A stretch of 34,743 bases of DNA from Candidatus Cloacimonadota bacterium (GTDB lineage Bacteria; Cloacimonadota; Cloacimonadia; Cloacimonadales; TCS61), in contig JAIPGP010000035.1 of NCBI GenBank assembly GCA_021735645.1, positions 1 to 34,743 on the forward strand. Direction: 5' to 3'. The translations under genes were made by a program, and so were the position numbers. The notes under the pieces were generated by a model that was given only the letters and a program-made list of their open reading frames with translations, did not search any database and had not been told where the DNA came from. Below, one piece after another: positions 24,292 through 33,800 of this stretch (position 1 is the stretch's first letter; the number at the start of each line of letters is the position of its first letter).

Positions 24292-25748
24292 TGCAATATA
24301 AATACCTCGCTCAATTTGCCCGGGAAAACAATGATCCCGGGCTTTTTTACAGATCAGTCAGCCGCTGGCGTGATCAGTATGCTATCACCTTCAGTCAGGG
24401 TAATTTTCTGCAGATCAGCCTCATGCAGCAAGACCCCTTTTGCTTCTTTACACAGCAGGGACTTATCGAATGGGGAGATGCTCCCGAACTGGCAATGATG
24501 CACCAGCATCTGAACAGAGCACGGCTGGACAGCATTTCCTGCTCGGAAACAGACCGGATTATCCGGCTGAATTTTTCTAAGCCTGATCCCTTTCAGGGCA
24601 GACAGGAATTTCACCTGATACTGGAACTTATCCCTCAATTTGGCAATATTATCTTAACCCGCAAAGACGGCAATAAACAGATAATTATCGATTGTGCCAA
24701 AAAAGTGAGTCTGGCAGAAAACCGGCAGAGACAAATATTACCTGCCGTGGAATATGAGCCGCCACCAGTGGGATTTATCAATGAACAGGCGGATGTGCAA
24801 TATCCGGTAGGTTTTGGCACAGACATGCGGGTGATAGAGAATTCTGCCGCGGGTTTTGATAATATGAACCAGCTTCTGGAAGCCTGCTATTATGAGGGCT
24901 GGCTGCAAAAACTGAGTGACCAGAATCTACGCAGCAGCAGGGAACAATTGATCTCTGAGCAGAAAAAAAAAACCGGCAAGCTGCTGAAACTGCAGGCGGA
25001 GCTTGCTGAGGCAGAGAAACAGTCCAAATGGCTGCAAATGGGAGAATTGCTGAAGGCAAACCAGCAGCAGATAAAAGCCGGCAACACTCAGATAACGCTG
25101 ATTAATTATTATGACCCTGAGATGAGCAGTATCGATGTTAAGCTGCAGGCAGATAAATCTGTGCAGTGGAATATCAATTATTATTTCAGGAAACATCGTA
25201 AAGCAAAAACGGGGAAGATCATGATCGCTGAGCAGATAGCTATCACAGAAAAAGAAATTGCTGAGATAAAGCGAAAACTGACTCAACTGGCAGAACTCAA
25301 TCTATTACTGCCAGGTGAAAAACTGCAGCATGTAAGCGGTAAAAATCCGGTGCTGGAGAATGTAACCCGTCTGGAAATTGATGATAACTGGCAATTTCTG
25401 ATCGGCAGGAACAGTACGGAAAATGACCTGATAACTACGCGTATTGGGCGACCACAGGACTGGTGGTTTCATACCCGCATCTACAAGGGTACCCATGTGG
25501 TGCTGCGTAATCTGCAAAAGAAAGAACTCCCGGAACACCTGATGCGATTAGGCTGCAGGATAGCAGCTTATTTCAGTAAAGCCTCCAAATCAAGTAATGT
25601 GCCAGTGGATTATACGCAGATACGCTACGTTCGCAAGCCCCGGGGCAGTGCTCCTGGCTATGTGATCTATACTAACCAGAAGACCTTATACGTTGACCCT
25701 CTCAGCCTGCGTGATGCCCGTAAGGAAATAGAGTCATGGGAGAAATAA
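24291..25748 (+). CDS. RqcH/NFACT-family ribosome quality-control protein
   Basis: 485 residues, shorter than the usual ~570. The NFACT-N part keeps the tRNA-contact D-R pair (D88-R89 in ETDRIIRLNF) and the ELIPQFGNIIL block, but the usual first residues (the 'D...l..l..EL' opening) are missing or diverged. A coiled-coil arm (about 210-255 and 315-340) is followed by the NFACT-R domain from about 365: FLIGRNSTENDLITTRIGRP, DWWFHTR, GTHVVLR, YFSKASKSSNVPVDYTQIRYVRKPRGSAPG (in part). RqcH binds obstructed 50S subunits and adds C-terminal Ala tails. It may also have been annotated as fibronectin-binding protein; that is a family legacy name. Overlaps its neighbours on both sides (1 and 13 bases). 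Confidence 0.92.
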   Translation: MQYKYLAQFARENNDPGLFYRSVSRWRDQYAITFSQGNFLQISLMQQDPFCFFTQQGLIEWGDAPELAMMHQHLNRARLDSISCSETDRIIRLNFSKPDPFQGRQEFHLILELIPQFGNIILTRKDGNKQIIIDCAKKVSLAENRQRQILPAVEYEPPPVGFINEQADVQYPVGFGTDMRVIENSAAGFDNMNQLLEACYYEGWLQKLSDQNLRSSREQLISEQKKKTGKLLKLQAELAEAEKQSKWLQMGELLKANQQQIKAGNTQITLINYYDPEMSSIDVKLQADKSVQWNINYYFRKHRKAKTGKIMIAEQIAITEKEIAEIKRKLTQLAELNLLLPGEKLQHVSGKNPVLENVTRLEIDDNWQFLIGRNSTENDLITTRIGRPQDWWFHTRIYKGTHVVLRNLQKKELPEHLMRLGCRIAAYFSKASKSSNVPVDYTQIRYVRKPRGSAPGYVIYTNQKTLYVDPLSLRDARKEIESWEK

Positions 25749-26626
25749 GCGAACTGCTCAATTGCCGGATGTGTCCGCGCGAATGCGGCGTAAACCGCTA
25801 TCTGCAAACGGGCTTTTGCCGCATGGGCAGTGAACTCAAGATCAATACCTGGCAGAAACACTTTGGCGAGGAGCCGTTTGTTTCCGGAACGCAGGGCAGC
25901 GGCACGATCTTCTTTTCCGGCTGTAATCTTTCCTGTCTGTTTTGCCAGAACTACCTGATCAGTCAGCTTGGTCACGGCAAAGAATATTCCATTGCTCAAA
26001 CTGCTGATATTATGCTGCAATTACAAAATGAGGGTGTGCATAATATCAATCTGGTCACTCCAACCCACTTTAGTTTGCAATTGCGGGAAGCTCTGTTGCT
26101 TGCCCGGAAACAAGGACTAACTATCCCAGTAGTCTGGAATACCAATTCTTATGAGAATGTGGAAATGCTGAAGCGTCTGGAAGGCTTGGTGGATATCTTT
26201 CTGGCAGATTTCAAATATGGCACTAATACCGCAGCAAGCAAATATTCACAGGCAGATAACTACTTTGATATAGCTGCCGCAGCAGTGAACGAAATGCTCC
26301 GTCAGGTAGGACATATCAAGCTGGATGATGATGATATTGCCCGGAAAGGCTTGGCTGTGAGGCTGCTGGTACTGCCGGAAGATGCAAACAGCACAGAGTT
26401 CATACTGCAATGGCTGGCAGAAAATATTGGTAATGATCTCTATATCAGCCTGATGTCACAATACTATCCCACCTGGCAGGCAGCGAAATATCCTGAAACT
26501 GCCCGTAGTTTGAATACGGAAGAATATGAAGCAGCTGTAGAACTGGTGGAGAAATATAACTTTGAGAATTGTCTTATCCAGGAGCTGTCACCTTCAGCGG
26601 ATTGGACTCCTGATTTTACTATCTGA
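25736..26626 (+). CDS. Radical SAM protein, PflA-like (COG1313)
   Basis: 296 residues. The radical SAM cluster motif is C63-x3-C67-x2-C70 (SGCNLSCLFCQNY). Upstream, C10, C13, C17 and C28 (NCRMCPRECGVNR, FCRMG) form the extra cysteine set typical of this pyruvate-formate-lyase-activase-related group, which may bind a second metal or cluster. NLVTPTHFS and VVWNTNSYE, LADFKYG and SQYYPTWQA match the family. The substrate is unknown. It overlaps the RqcH gene by 13 bases, so translation is coupled; the link between the two is not explained by known biology. Confidence 0.9.
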   Translation: MGEISELLNCRMCPRECGVNRYLQTGFCRMGSELKINTWQKHFGEEPFVSGTQGSGTIFFSGCNLSCLFCQNYLISQLGHGKEYSIAQTADIMLQLQNEGVHNINLVTPTHFSLQLREALLLARKQGLTIPVVWNTNSYENVEMLKRLEGLVDIFLADFKYGTNTAASKYSQADNYFDIAAAAVNEMLRQVGHIKLDDDDIARKGLAVRLLVLPEDANSTEFILQWLAENIGNDLYISLMSQYYPTWQAAKYPETARSLNTEEYEAAVELVEKYNFENCLIQELSPSADWTPDFTI

Positions 26627-26650
26627 CCAGAATAATTCCCATTTAAAATT

Positions 26651-26899
26651 CTAATCAAATAAGCCCATTTGAAATACACTGATCAGGGTTCCCCACATCA
26701 GAATTACCGCAACATAACCAATTACCTGTAATAAAAGCCATGCTTTCGCCCAGTTCGCTTTACACACCGGTGTGCTCCGACTGAATGCCCACATCAATAG
26801 CGATATTATCCCCACAAAAGGTATCGAAGATATTATCAGCGTTAGCATCCATTCACCCATCGTCATCTCATGATCTGATCTGCTATCATAATTTTCCAT
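26651..26899 (-). CDS. Small two-helix membrane protein
   Basis: 82 residues with AAGGAG before the ATG. The order is acidic N-terminus (MENYDSRSDHEMTMGEW), one hydrophobic segment (about 19-42), a cationic loop (SRSTPVCKANWAKAW) and a second hydrophobic segment (about 55-75). The 'W.L.L......P..N/G.I..L.WAF......K.N.A.A' pattern is common in an unnamed small membrane protein family. Convergent with the radical SAM gene; function unknown. Confidence 0.78.
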   Translation of the reverse strand: MENYDSRSDHEMTMGEWMLTLIISSIPFVGIISLLMWAFSRSTPVCKANWAKAWLLLQVIGYVAVILMWGTLISVFQMGLFD

Positions 26900-27017
26900 A
26901 CAATTCTCCTTATTTAACCGCTTGATTACCCATATTTATATTACAACCAAATCATCAATCCCCCCCACTCAACTGTCAATCCCTTTATTTCCCCTCTCTT
27001 TCCAAACTTCAATATCT

Positions 27018-27040
27018 CCCATTACCCCCCCCACCCACCC
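27018..27040 (-). other. Potential G-quadruplex (minus strand)
   Basis: The plus strand reads C3-ATTA-C8-A-C3-A-C3, so the minus strand has four G runs of at least three with loops of 1, 1 and 4 bases. It lies in the spacer between the two divergent genes at 26899 and 27061; another C7 tract is near 26960. Confidence 0.5.
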
Positions 27041-27060
27041 GTGAGTCCTGTGACTGGAAG

Positions 27061-27330
27061 GTGGCAGGTAAAGATTTTCTGTCTGCCTGGCAGACTTATC
27101 AAACCAGATGGCTGGAGAATCATTTCAGGAAAATACGCAAAGCTACTGGTATCCTGCATCTATGGACAAGTATCGTGATGAGGGCAGCCGTAGAACTAAG
27201 CTTTGATCTGGAGCATCTGGCACCGGATAACTGGCTGCCGGAAATCGAGACACTCGGTGATCTGGTAGAAGCAGCAGGCTATATCCGCTATGGCGTCAGC
27301 GATAAAGTGTGGGAACAGGAGATATACTGA
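27061..27330 (+). CDS. Small orphan ORF, possibly a gene remnant
   Basis: 89 residues starting at a GTG; amino-acid composition looks protein-like (W, L, R and E rich, with FRKIRKATGILHLWTSIVMRAAVELSF forming probable helices). There is no usable Shine-Dalgarno: GGAAG abuts the start, and the upstream sequence is C-tract and a CGTGAGT repeat unit. The reading frame stays open upstream through this non-coding-looking sequence. It could be a real small cytosolic protein or the 3' part of a broken gene. No family recognised. Confidence 0.4.
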   Translation: MAGKDFLSAWQTYQTRWLENHFRKIRKATGILHLWTSIVMRAAVELSFDLEHLAPDNWLPEIETLGDLVEAAGYIRYGVSDKVWEQEIY

Positions 27331-27339
27331 ATTCAAGCT

Positions 27340-27434
27340 ACCTCCCGGATGGTTGGAAACCTCCGGGATGGTGGCGACCATTACACCCAGCTTCCGAAGA
27401 CAACCATGCCGGAGGTCAAGACCATCCGGGAGGT
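27340..27434. repeat. Nested inverted repeat of four 14-mers
   Basis: The 14-mer ACCTCCCGGATGGT (27340-27353) and a one-base variant (27359-27372) are followed by inverted copies at 27403-27416 (one mismatch to the second) and 27421-27434 (perfect complement of the first). Both pairs nest and can fold into one long hairpin with a roughly 30-base apical loop. It sits between the orphan ORF and the 3' end of the M55 peptidase gene. Confidence 0.75.
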
Positions 27435-27495
27435 GTTAGTTGGGTGACCTTTCATTTTTTCATTCCACCATCTTAAGGGTCTTTTTCATGCGCAG

Positions 27496-28317
27496 CTATT
27501 TGTAATAATTCTTTACAGCTGAAGAGACCATGACACAGGTCATGAGGTATTGATACATTTCCAGGGGATTACGGCAGGTTATGCTGATACTGCGCGGATT
27601 AACTGCTTTCACACCGGGTATCATCTGGACAGCATAGCCTATATTGGTATCAGCAAGGTCTATTTCCAGAACTATTTGTGATGGTACTTCCAGTAAGCAG
27701 GGCGAATATTCTGTGATGCTTTTCCCGGTCTGATATAGCTCAGAGAGCAATTGCTGATAAGGCTTGAATTGGGCAGCATATCGGGCGATAATATTTTTGC
27801 TGGATAGATATTTTAGTTGAGTACAGAGATTTTGCTGCATCCATTCTTTCCCGACATCATCTGTGTAAACAAACAGCAGTGGAACACCAAAATGTGCGGC
27901 TATCAGGGCATTGATATTTGCTTCTGCAACTTCCTGTCCGTTGATTCTCACCTGATAAAAACTGCTGGATGAATATGTGTGATCCATATTACCTGCCTGA
28001 CCAATTGGGGCATGGTAACCCATAAAGATCACTCCGTCATAGCTGCGGTCTATCCCTTCCATCATATAAAGCTGACGGGGATAGCCACTGATCAGATATG
28101 TATTGCCAACCAGCTTTTCATAAATTATATTGTTACCATCTCCATGGGAATCGCATAATACTACTTCAGCGTCAGGCTCTGACTCATAAACACCTTTCAG
28201 AAAAGCATTGATCTGCTCCGTTATCAATTCATTATAGCGGCTGCTGCCAATTGTCTGCTTCCAATTGCACACACCACCCATTCCTTCATAATCAAATGAT
28301 ATAAATAGCTTTTTCAT
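27496..28317 (-). CDS. M55-family D-aminopeptidase (DppA-like)
   Basis: 273 residues. SFDYEGMGG gives the zinc ligands D9 and E11; CDSHGDG (H58), MGYHA (H102), MDHTYS (H113) and NGQEVAEAN (E129/E132) match the remaining metal and catalytic positions of B. subtilis DppA. These cytoplasmic decamers release N-terminal D-amino acids from short peptides, often peptidoglycan-derived. AGGAG lies upstream of the ATG. It stands alone, divergent from queC; no Dpp transporter genes are next to it. Confidence 0.92.
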   Translation of the reverse strand: MKKLFISFDYEGMGGVCNWKQTIGSSRYNELITEQINAFLKGVYESEPDAEVVLCDSHGDGNNIIYEKLVGNTYLISGYPRQLYMMEGIDRSYDGVIFMGYHAPIGQAGNMDHTYSSSSFYQVRINGQEVAEANINALIAAHFGVPLLFVYTDDVGKEWMQQNLCTQLKYLSSKNIIARYAAQFKPYQQLLSELYQTGKSITEYSPCLLEVPSQIVLEIDLADTNIGYAVQMIPGVKAVNPRSISITCRNPLEMYQYLMTCVMVSSAVKNYYK

Positions 28318-28458
28318 AATTAATCTCCTGATACCAGGATCACATTTTAGCTGATCATAAGCAAGAAATAAATACGATTCCTGCCAGACATTAAAAAAAT
28401 ACTTGCTAAATATGCTCAGCTTAAATCGTGTATCCTAAAAAGATACAAAGAGAGTGAT

Positions 28459-29127
28459 ATGAAAGGAATAATACTTTTATCAGGCGGAATGGACAGCCTG
28501 GTGACGGCTGCTATTGCTGCCGGGGAATGTGAGGAGATATATTTTCTGCATGTGAATTATGGACAGAATACTCAGCAGAAAGAACTGGAATGCTTTAATA
28601 AGCTGGTAATACATTATCAGCCAGCCGGGACTTTGGTTACTTCTATTGACTATCTGCGACAAATAGGAGGTTCCAGCCTTACTGATGATGATATTGCCGT
28701 TACTGATCACCAAAATACAGATCAAATAACCAGCAGCTATGTGCCATTCCGGAATGCTCATCTATTGGCGATAGCAGTTTCCTGGGCGGAAGTGATTCAC
28801 GCAGATCAGATTTATATCGGAGCAGTTGAAGAAGATAGCTCTGGTTATCCTGATTGCCGGGAGAGCTTTTATAATGCCTTTCAGAAGGCAATCAATCTGG
28901 GAACGGCAGATGATACTAAAATAGAAATTATCACTCCTGTGATACATCTCACAAAGCCAGAGATCATTCGCAAAGGAATTGAACTGAAAGCTCCTTTTGA
29001 ATTTTCCTGGAGCTGCTATCGTGAAAATGAGATTGCCTGTGGTACCTGTGATAGTTGCGTATTGAGATTGCAAGCCTTCAAAAAAGCTGGAATAGAAGAC
29101 CCTCTGCCCTATAAAGTAAGGCTGTAA
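28459..29127 (+). CDS. queC: 7-cyano-7-deazaguanine synthase QueC
   Basis: 222 residues. The PP-loop SGGMDS is at 8-13 and the C-terminal zinc site is C186, C194, C197, C200 (CYRENEIACGTCDSC). It converts 7-carboxy-7-deazaguanine plus ammonia and ATP to preQ0, the precursor of queuosine. AGAGAG precedes the ATG. I looked for a preQ1 riboswitch in the leader and saw none. The stop overlaps the trmFO start (TAATG). queH at 4132 supplies the last step of the same pathway. Confidence 0.96.
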   Translation: MKGIILLSGGMDSLVTAAIAAGECEEIYFLHVNYGQNTQQKELECFNKLVIHYQPAGTLVTSIDYLRQIGGSSLTDDDIAVTDHQNTDQITSSYVPFRNAHLLAIAVSWAEVIHADQIYIGAVEEDSSGYPDCRESFYNAFQKAINLGTADDTKIEIITPVIHLTKPEIIRKGIELKAPFEFSWSCYRENEIACGTCDSCVLRLQAFKKAGIEDPLPYKVRL

Positions 29128-30428
29128 TGAAAAAGATAAATATAATTGGAGCCGGAATGGCTGGCTCAGAAGCAGCTCTGCAGTTTGCGGATGCAGGCTG
29201 GCAGGTTAACCTTTATGAAATGCGTCCTGATGTAACTACTCCAGCACATGAAACGGGTAATTTTGCCGAGCTTGTCTGTTCAAATTCTTTGAAATCGTCT
29301 CTTATTTCTACAGCTTCCGGTTTACTGAAAGCTGAGATGGAAATGCTGGGCTGCAAGCTGCTGCCTTTGGCTGCCCAATGTACCGTCCCTGCAGGAAATG
29401 CTCTGGCGATTGACCGTGATAAATTTGCTGAGCTGATAACTGCTACTATCAATGAACATCCACATATCAAAGTGATCAGGCAGGAAGTTACGCAGCTTCC
29501 CGAGAATCTGACGATCATTGCCACAGGACCTTTAACTTCAGATGCTCTTTTGAAAGCCTTATTGCCATTTCTTCCTCAGGAGCACCTTTATTTCTTTGAT
29601 GCCATCGCCCCTATTGTTTCTGCTGAAAGCCTCGATTATGACATTGTTTATCGCAAAACACGCTATGATAAAGGTGAAGCTGATTACTTGAATTGCCCCT
29701 TCACAAAAGCTGAATACTACCAGTTTGTGGAAGCTTTAAATGCAGCAGAAAAACATACAGCACATGAATTTGAAAATGAGTTCTTTGCCCAGATAAACTT
29801 CCAGTTTTATGAGAATTGTACTCCGATCGAAGAACTGGCAAGAAGAGGAGCAGAAACACTCCGATTTGGTGTCATGCGACCGGTTGGGCTGGAAACACTC
29901 GCAGGAGACAGACCTTATGCTGTATTGCAATTGCGGACCGAAAATAAGGATTTTTCGTCTTATAACCTGGTCGGCTGCCAGACCATGCTGCGCTATCCTG
30001 AACAGAAAAAGATATTCAGACTGATACCCGGCATGCAGCAGGCAGAATTTCTGAGGTATGGCTCTATTCATCGTAATACATATATAAATTCGCCCCAAAT
30101 ACTGAGCTCTGATTTAAACTTGCCAACGCTGCCTGAGCTTTATTTTGCAGGACAGATCACGGGATTGGAAGGTTATACAGAATCTATCTTTGGAGGTTTA
30201 TTAAGTTTCCTGATCATAGCAACCGGGCTCAAAGAACTGCCGGAAACTACAATCAGCGGACAATTATGGCGTCATCTGCAAACTGATGTGAAGAATTATC
30301 AGCCTATGAATGCAAATTTTGGGATTCTGCCACCGCTTAAGGAAAAGATCAGAGATAAAAAAATGAAGAAACTCGCACTTAGCGAAAGGGCTTTGCAGGA
30401 TTTGAAAATCGTGAGACGATCTTCGTGA
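29127..30428 (+). CDS. trmFO: Methylenetetrahydrofolate-tRNA (uracil-54-C5)-methyltransferase TrmFO
   Basis: 433 residues, typical. FAD-binding GAGMAGSEAA is at 8-17, followed by YEMRP, ELVCSNSLKS (Cys important for catalysis) and NCTPIEELARRG. The C-terminal GQITGLEGYTESIFGG is also diagnostic. It makes ribothymidine (m5U54) in the T-loop of tRNA, using methylene-THF and FADH2. Coupled by one-base overlap to queC, forming a tRNA-modification operon. The last codons (V-R-R-S-S-stop) come from the heptamer repeat block 30410-30437, so the C-terminus may be recently changed. Confidence 0.96.
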   Translation: MKKINIIGAGMAGSEAALQFADAGWQVNLYEMRPDVTTPAHETGNFAELVCSNSLKSSLISTASGLLKAEMEMLGCKLLPLAAQCTVPAGNALAIDRDKFAELITATINEHPHIKVIRQEVTQLPENLTIIATGPLTSDALLKALLPFLPQEHLYFFDAIAPIVSAESLDYDIVYRKTRYDKGEADYLNCPFTKAEYYQFVEALNAAEKHTAHEFENEFFAQINFQFYENCTPIEELARRGAETLRFGVMRPVGLETLAGDRPYAVLQLRTENKDFSSYNLVGCQTMLRYPEQKKIFRLIPGMQQAEFLRYGSIHRNTYINSPQILSSDLNLPTLPELYFAGQITGLEGYTESIFGGLLSFLIIATGLKELPETTISGQLWRHLQTDVKNYQPMNANFGILPPLKEKIRDKKMKKLALSERALQDLKIVRRSS

Positions 30429-30476
30429 GTCGTGAGAGGAAATGTAAAACCAAAACCAATATCGTGAGTCGAAATG
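30410..30476. repeat. Heptamer-phased repeat overlapping the trmFO stop codon
   Basis: Units CGTGAGA, CGATCTT, CGTGAGT, CGTGAGA run in 7-base register from 30410; the trmFO stop (30426-30428) lies in the third unit. A shared tail (GAAATGTAAAACCAAAACCA) follows, then another CGTGAGT-CGAAATG block at 30463-30476. The block at 34234 has the same order. Confidence 0.75.
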
Positions 30477-30552
30477 TAACCAATACCTCCCAGCTAAGCA
30501 GGAGTTTTGAACTGAACTCAGGACAAGACTTCTGGCGACCGTGAATACTACT

Positions 30553-30579
30553 CAGAGCAGGGATGCTCTGGTTACGCAG
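30553..30579. repeat. REP-like palindrome, single reverse copy
   Basis: CAGAGCAGGGATGCTCTG (7-bp stem, 4-base loop) followed by GTTACGCAG. The same 27 bases recur at 34439-34465, and the palindrome alone at 30807. Confidence 0.8.
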
Positions 30580-30668
30580 CCCCTCCCTGCACACCTTCGC
30601 ACTTTCGAATCTTCGCACCTTCGCATATCAATGGTTGCGACCAGTTGCTGCCCAGGTTTCACTTTTAT

Positions 30669-30720
30669 GTCCACTACGTCCTCTGAGTCCACTATGTCCA
30701 CTACGTCCACTGTCCACTAA
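30669..30720. repeat. Nonamer tandem repeat, GTCCACTAN type
   Basis: Units GTCCACTAC, GTCCTCTGA, GTCCACTAT, GTCCACTAC, a 7-base GTCCACT, then GTCCACTAA. Five full nonamers in near-perfect register. Confidence 0.8.
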
Positions 30721-30763
30721 TTCACCACTACCCACAACCAGACTACGATTACATGAAGCTCCC

Positions 30764-30830
30764 CTGCGTACACTGACCATCTTGGTCTGATTACATTTCT
30801 TAAACTCAGAGCAGGGATGCTCTGGATACG
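30764..30830. repeat. REP/BIME-like inverted pair
   Basis: A forward copy CTGCGTACACTGACCATCTT plus GGTCTG (core GACCA-TCT-TGGTC, 30775-30787) is followed about 19 bases later by a reverse copy CAGAGCAGGGATGCTCTG with GATACG (30807-30830). This is the same head-to-head arrangement as at 21121-21182. The pair lies directly downstream of the T9SS cargo gene. Confidence 0.7.
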
Positions 30831-30885
30831 TAAAAAAATAAATCACTCTGATAAGGGCGGTTCGTTGATTAAAGAGGAAAGAGAT

Positions 30886-33800
30886 TTATTTCATCAGAAT
30901 CAGCTTCTGAATCTGCTCTGTTCCACTTGCAGTCATTTTCACAAAATAAATACCACTTGCCTGACCGGCTGCATTCCACACTACACTGTGCTGTCCTGCT
31001 TCCTGACTGCTATTTACCAGTTCTGCCACTTTCTGTCCTTTGAGATTATAAACTGCCAGGTTTACATTACCAGTTTCTGAAATCTGATAAGCGATAGTTG
31101 TTTCTGGATTAAAGGGATTAGGATAAATTGTGTTCAGTTTAGTAACCAGTGGTATTTCAGATATACCATTATTAGTAACTTCAAGCTGGATACTGATTAT
31201 ATCTGAGCTGCCATCAATATATACCGCTTCTACACCAAATTCGTGAAATCCGGTTTCACAGCTTATCACAGCTAAAGTATCAGTGGTGTTTTCATAAAAA
31301 ACACTATCTAAATAAATATTATAATTCAATTCAGGGTAATAAGCAGAAGGTACCAGCCAGGATAATTCAATGTTACCATCATATAAGTTCACTGCCTGTA
31401 ATTCTCTCACCTCATCATCATTGATGGTAATTAGAAGACTGTCTCTGCTTACTAATCTATTCTGAAGATCATCCACCGTAAGATAAATCATTTCTGAAAC
31501 AGTATTATCACACTCAGCAACTGAAAATTCAGCAATTTCTGACTCCGCATTAACTATGGTAACATAATCACCAGCCTGCCATAAAAATGATAGTGTTTCA
31601 CTGTCAATATCATATGTAGAACTTGCATCGAGAGTACCTGATTCTCCATCTCTGATTATGATATCTTCTCCTGCTTCCGGAACTGGCGGATCATTCACAG
31701 GACTCACATTTACCAGAAGTGAATCTATGCCTTCCAGACGAGTGCGATTATCTGAAATTGTAAATGTGATCATTTCGCTGCCAAACCAGTTACTATCAGG
31801 TATAATACTTACTTCCAGATCATCAATTCCGATGGTAATATTATCTGAGCCAGCAGAGTAAATCTGCAGATCATCACCATTTAGATCATTAGAATAAATC
31901 GTAAAATCGACTAACAACTCAGTATCTTCCTCTAAATCAAAGCTATCCGGCAGAGTGAGTGATGGCGGGAAATTCTGATATAATACGGTAATGGTCAGCT
32001 CATCAGACTGACTATTCATTTCAGGATCAGTTACCTGCAGACTCAGAACATATTGCGTATCTTCATCCACTACAGGTGCTGTAAATTCTGGAGTAATAGA
32101 ATTTACATCATCCAGAATTATTTCAGCGGGAGTATCCCAGAAATATTCCAGCTCTCCCCCATCGGGGTCCCAGGATTGTGAACCATCTAAAATCACCTGT
32201 TCTCCTGCTGCTATGGTGATATCATCACCTGCTATTGCCTGTGGGGGATGATTTGTAAGCCCTACATCATTTATCACTACTAAGCCCGGTAATGGTGGAG
32301 CAAGCAGCAGTCCATTATAAACAGCGAAGATTCCATCTATCTCTGTTTCACCATAACATCCTGCCTGAAACCATAGTTTAAAAATTGAACCTTCACCAAC
32401 CAGCGGTAAATAATGCATATATGTAATCTCTATCTGGGCAGGATTTGTTTCTTCATTTACTTCACAATTCACAATTCCACCAGAAGCAATAGTTCCTTCC
32501 AGGCTATGCCCGAAATATTGCAGATAATAAGGATCATATTCCAGAAATATCTGATATGTTGAAACTGACCAATGCTCAAAGACTTCACTTGTATTCAGAT
32601 CTATTTCCAGATAATCACCATCGTCTGCAATCTCACTGCTTATTTCAAGAATACTGTCTTCCAGCAAAAAACAGTTTACTGTAATAGTATCCATGCGAAC
32701 TATCCTGGCGGTTTCATCATCAACAGTAAAAACTACATCTTCTGTGCCATGCCAAGAGTTTATTGGTGTAAATTCCACTAAATAATCTACTATTTCAATG
32801 CTCATATTTTCGGATTCAGCAGTTATTGCCAATTCAGTATTATCCACATCATTGATATAGGTCGAAATATCCCATTCCTCTGGCAGATCAGCAGCAAAAG
32901 TGAAATATTCCGGTAGATTAATCTCTGGTGCATCATTAACCGGGTTATAAGTGATCATTATACTATCCATCACAGTTCCAGTCTGGTCAAATACGCTGAT
33001 CACAGCACTCTCGGTTCCATACCAGTCTGCAGCAGGAATAAACCTGATCTGTCCATCAGCTATCAGCATACTAATATTATCCAGACCATTGGCAGAAATT
33101 GTCAGAGTGTCATTTTCCACATCATAGATAACCTCAGATATCAATAATACTATTTCCTCATCCTCATCATATACCAATACTTCAGGAAAGGTTAATTCCG
33201 GCAGATCATTTACTGCTATCACGCTGATCTCCACATTTTCTACTGTTATTTCCCGATATTGCCAATCTTCTGCCGTTAATGTAACTACTTCTTCCCCATT
33301 CCAGTTCAAGGGTGCAGATAATTCCAGCATACTACCAGTCAATTCACAAATAATCTCGGTATTTCCACTAATACTGAAGCTGAGGCTGTCTCCTTCAAAA
33401 TCGCCAGAATAATCCATAAGCTCTATACTCAGATTCTCATCTTCTGCAAAAAAGAATCCCTCCACCGGAAAATCAAATACCGGCGAGTGATTAGGATACA
33501 CTTCCACAGTCAAAGAATCAACTGCAATCGACCGTGAATTATCATCCACCATGATATAGATCATTTCTGAACCAAACCAGGAGCCATCCGCAGAAAACTG
33601 CAAAACCATTTCAGCAATTTCCACCTCTATTTGCTCATTTCCTTCCACTTCAATGATATAATTATCATCCCAGAGATAACTGATATATGCCGAAAGATCA
33701 AATAATAACCCATCATAATACCTGAAACCTGTTTCATCCGGCAAATCTAATCTCACTCCCAGAATCATGCCCCCATTTTCAATATCAAATGTCTGGATAT

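Larger units (their letters stand above)
30429..30885. other. Gene-free repeat cluster between trmFO and the T9SS cargo gene
   Basis: About 450 bases with no credible gene. It holds the rest of the heptamer block, a REP-like palindrome (30553), a short-repeat stretch with TTCGCA/CTTCGCAC words (30594-30625), a nonamer array (30669-30720) and a REP-like inverted pair (30764-30830). The 75-residue open frame across the nonamers is repeat-encoded and not a gene. Confidence 0.7.

Noticed and set aside
28318-28458. preQ1 riboswitch before queC
   Set aside because: No preQ1-I/II-like stem and A-rich tail pattern was seen; TATC...GATA near 28431 is only a 4-bp stem.
30410-30476. CRISPR-like array
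   Set aside because: Units are 7 bases, with no constant long repeat and unique spacers, and no cas genes are present.
30563-30790. 75-residue ORF
   Set aside because: It is translated from the nonamer array and flanking repeats (SPLCPLRPL-type repetition) and has no ribosome site.
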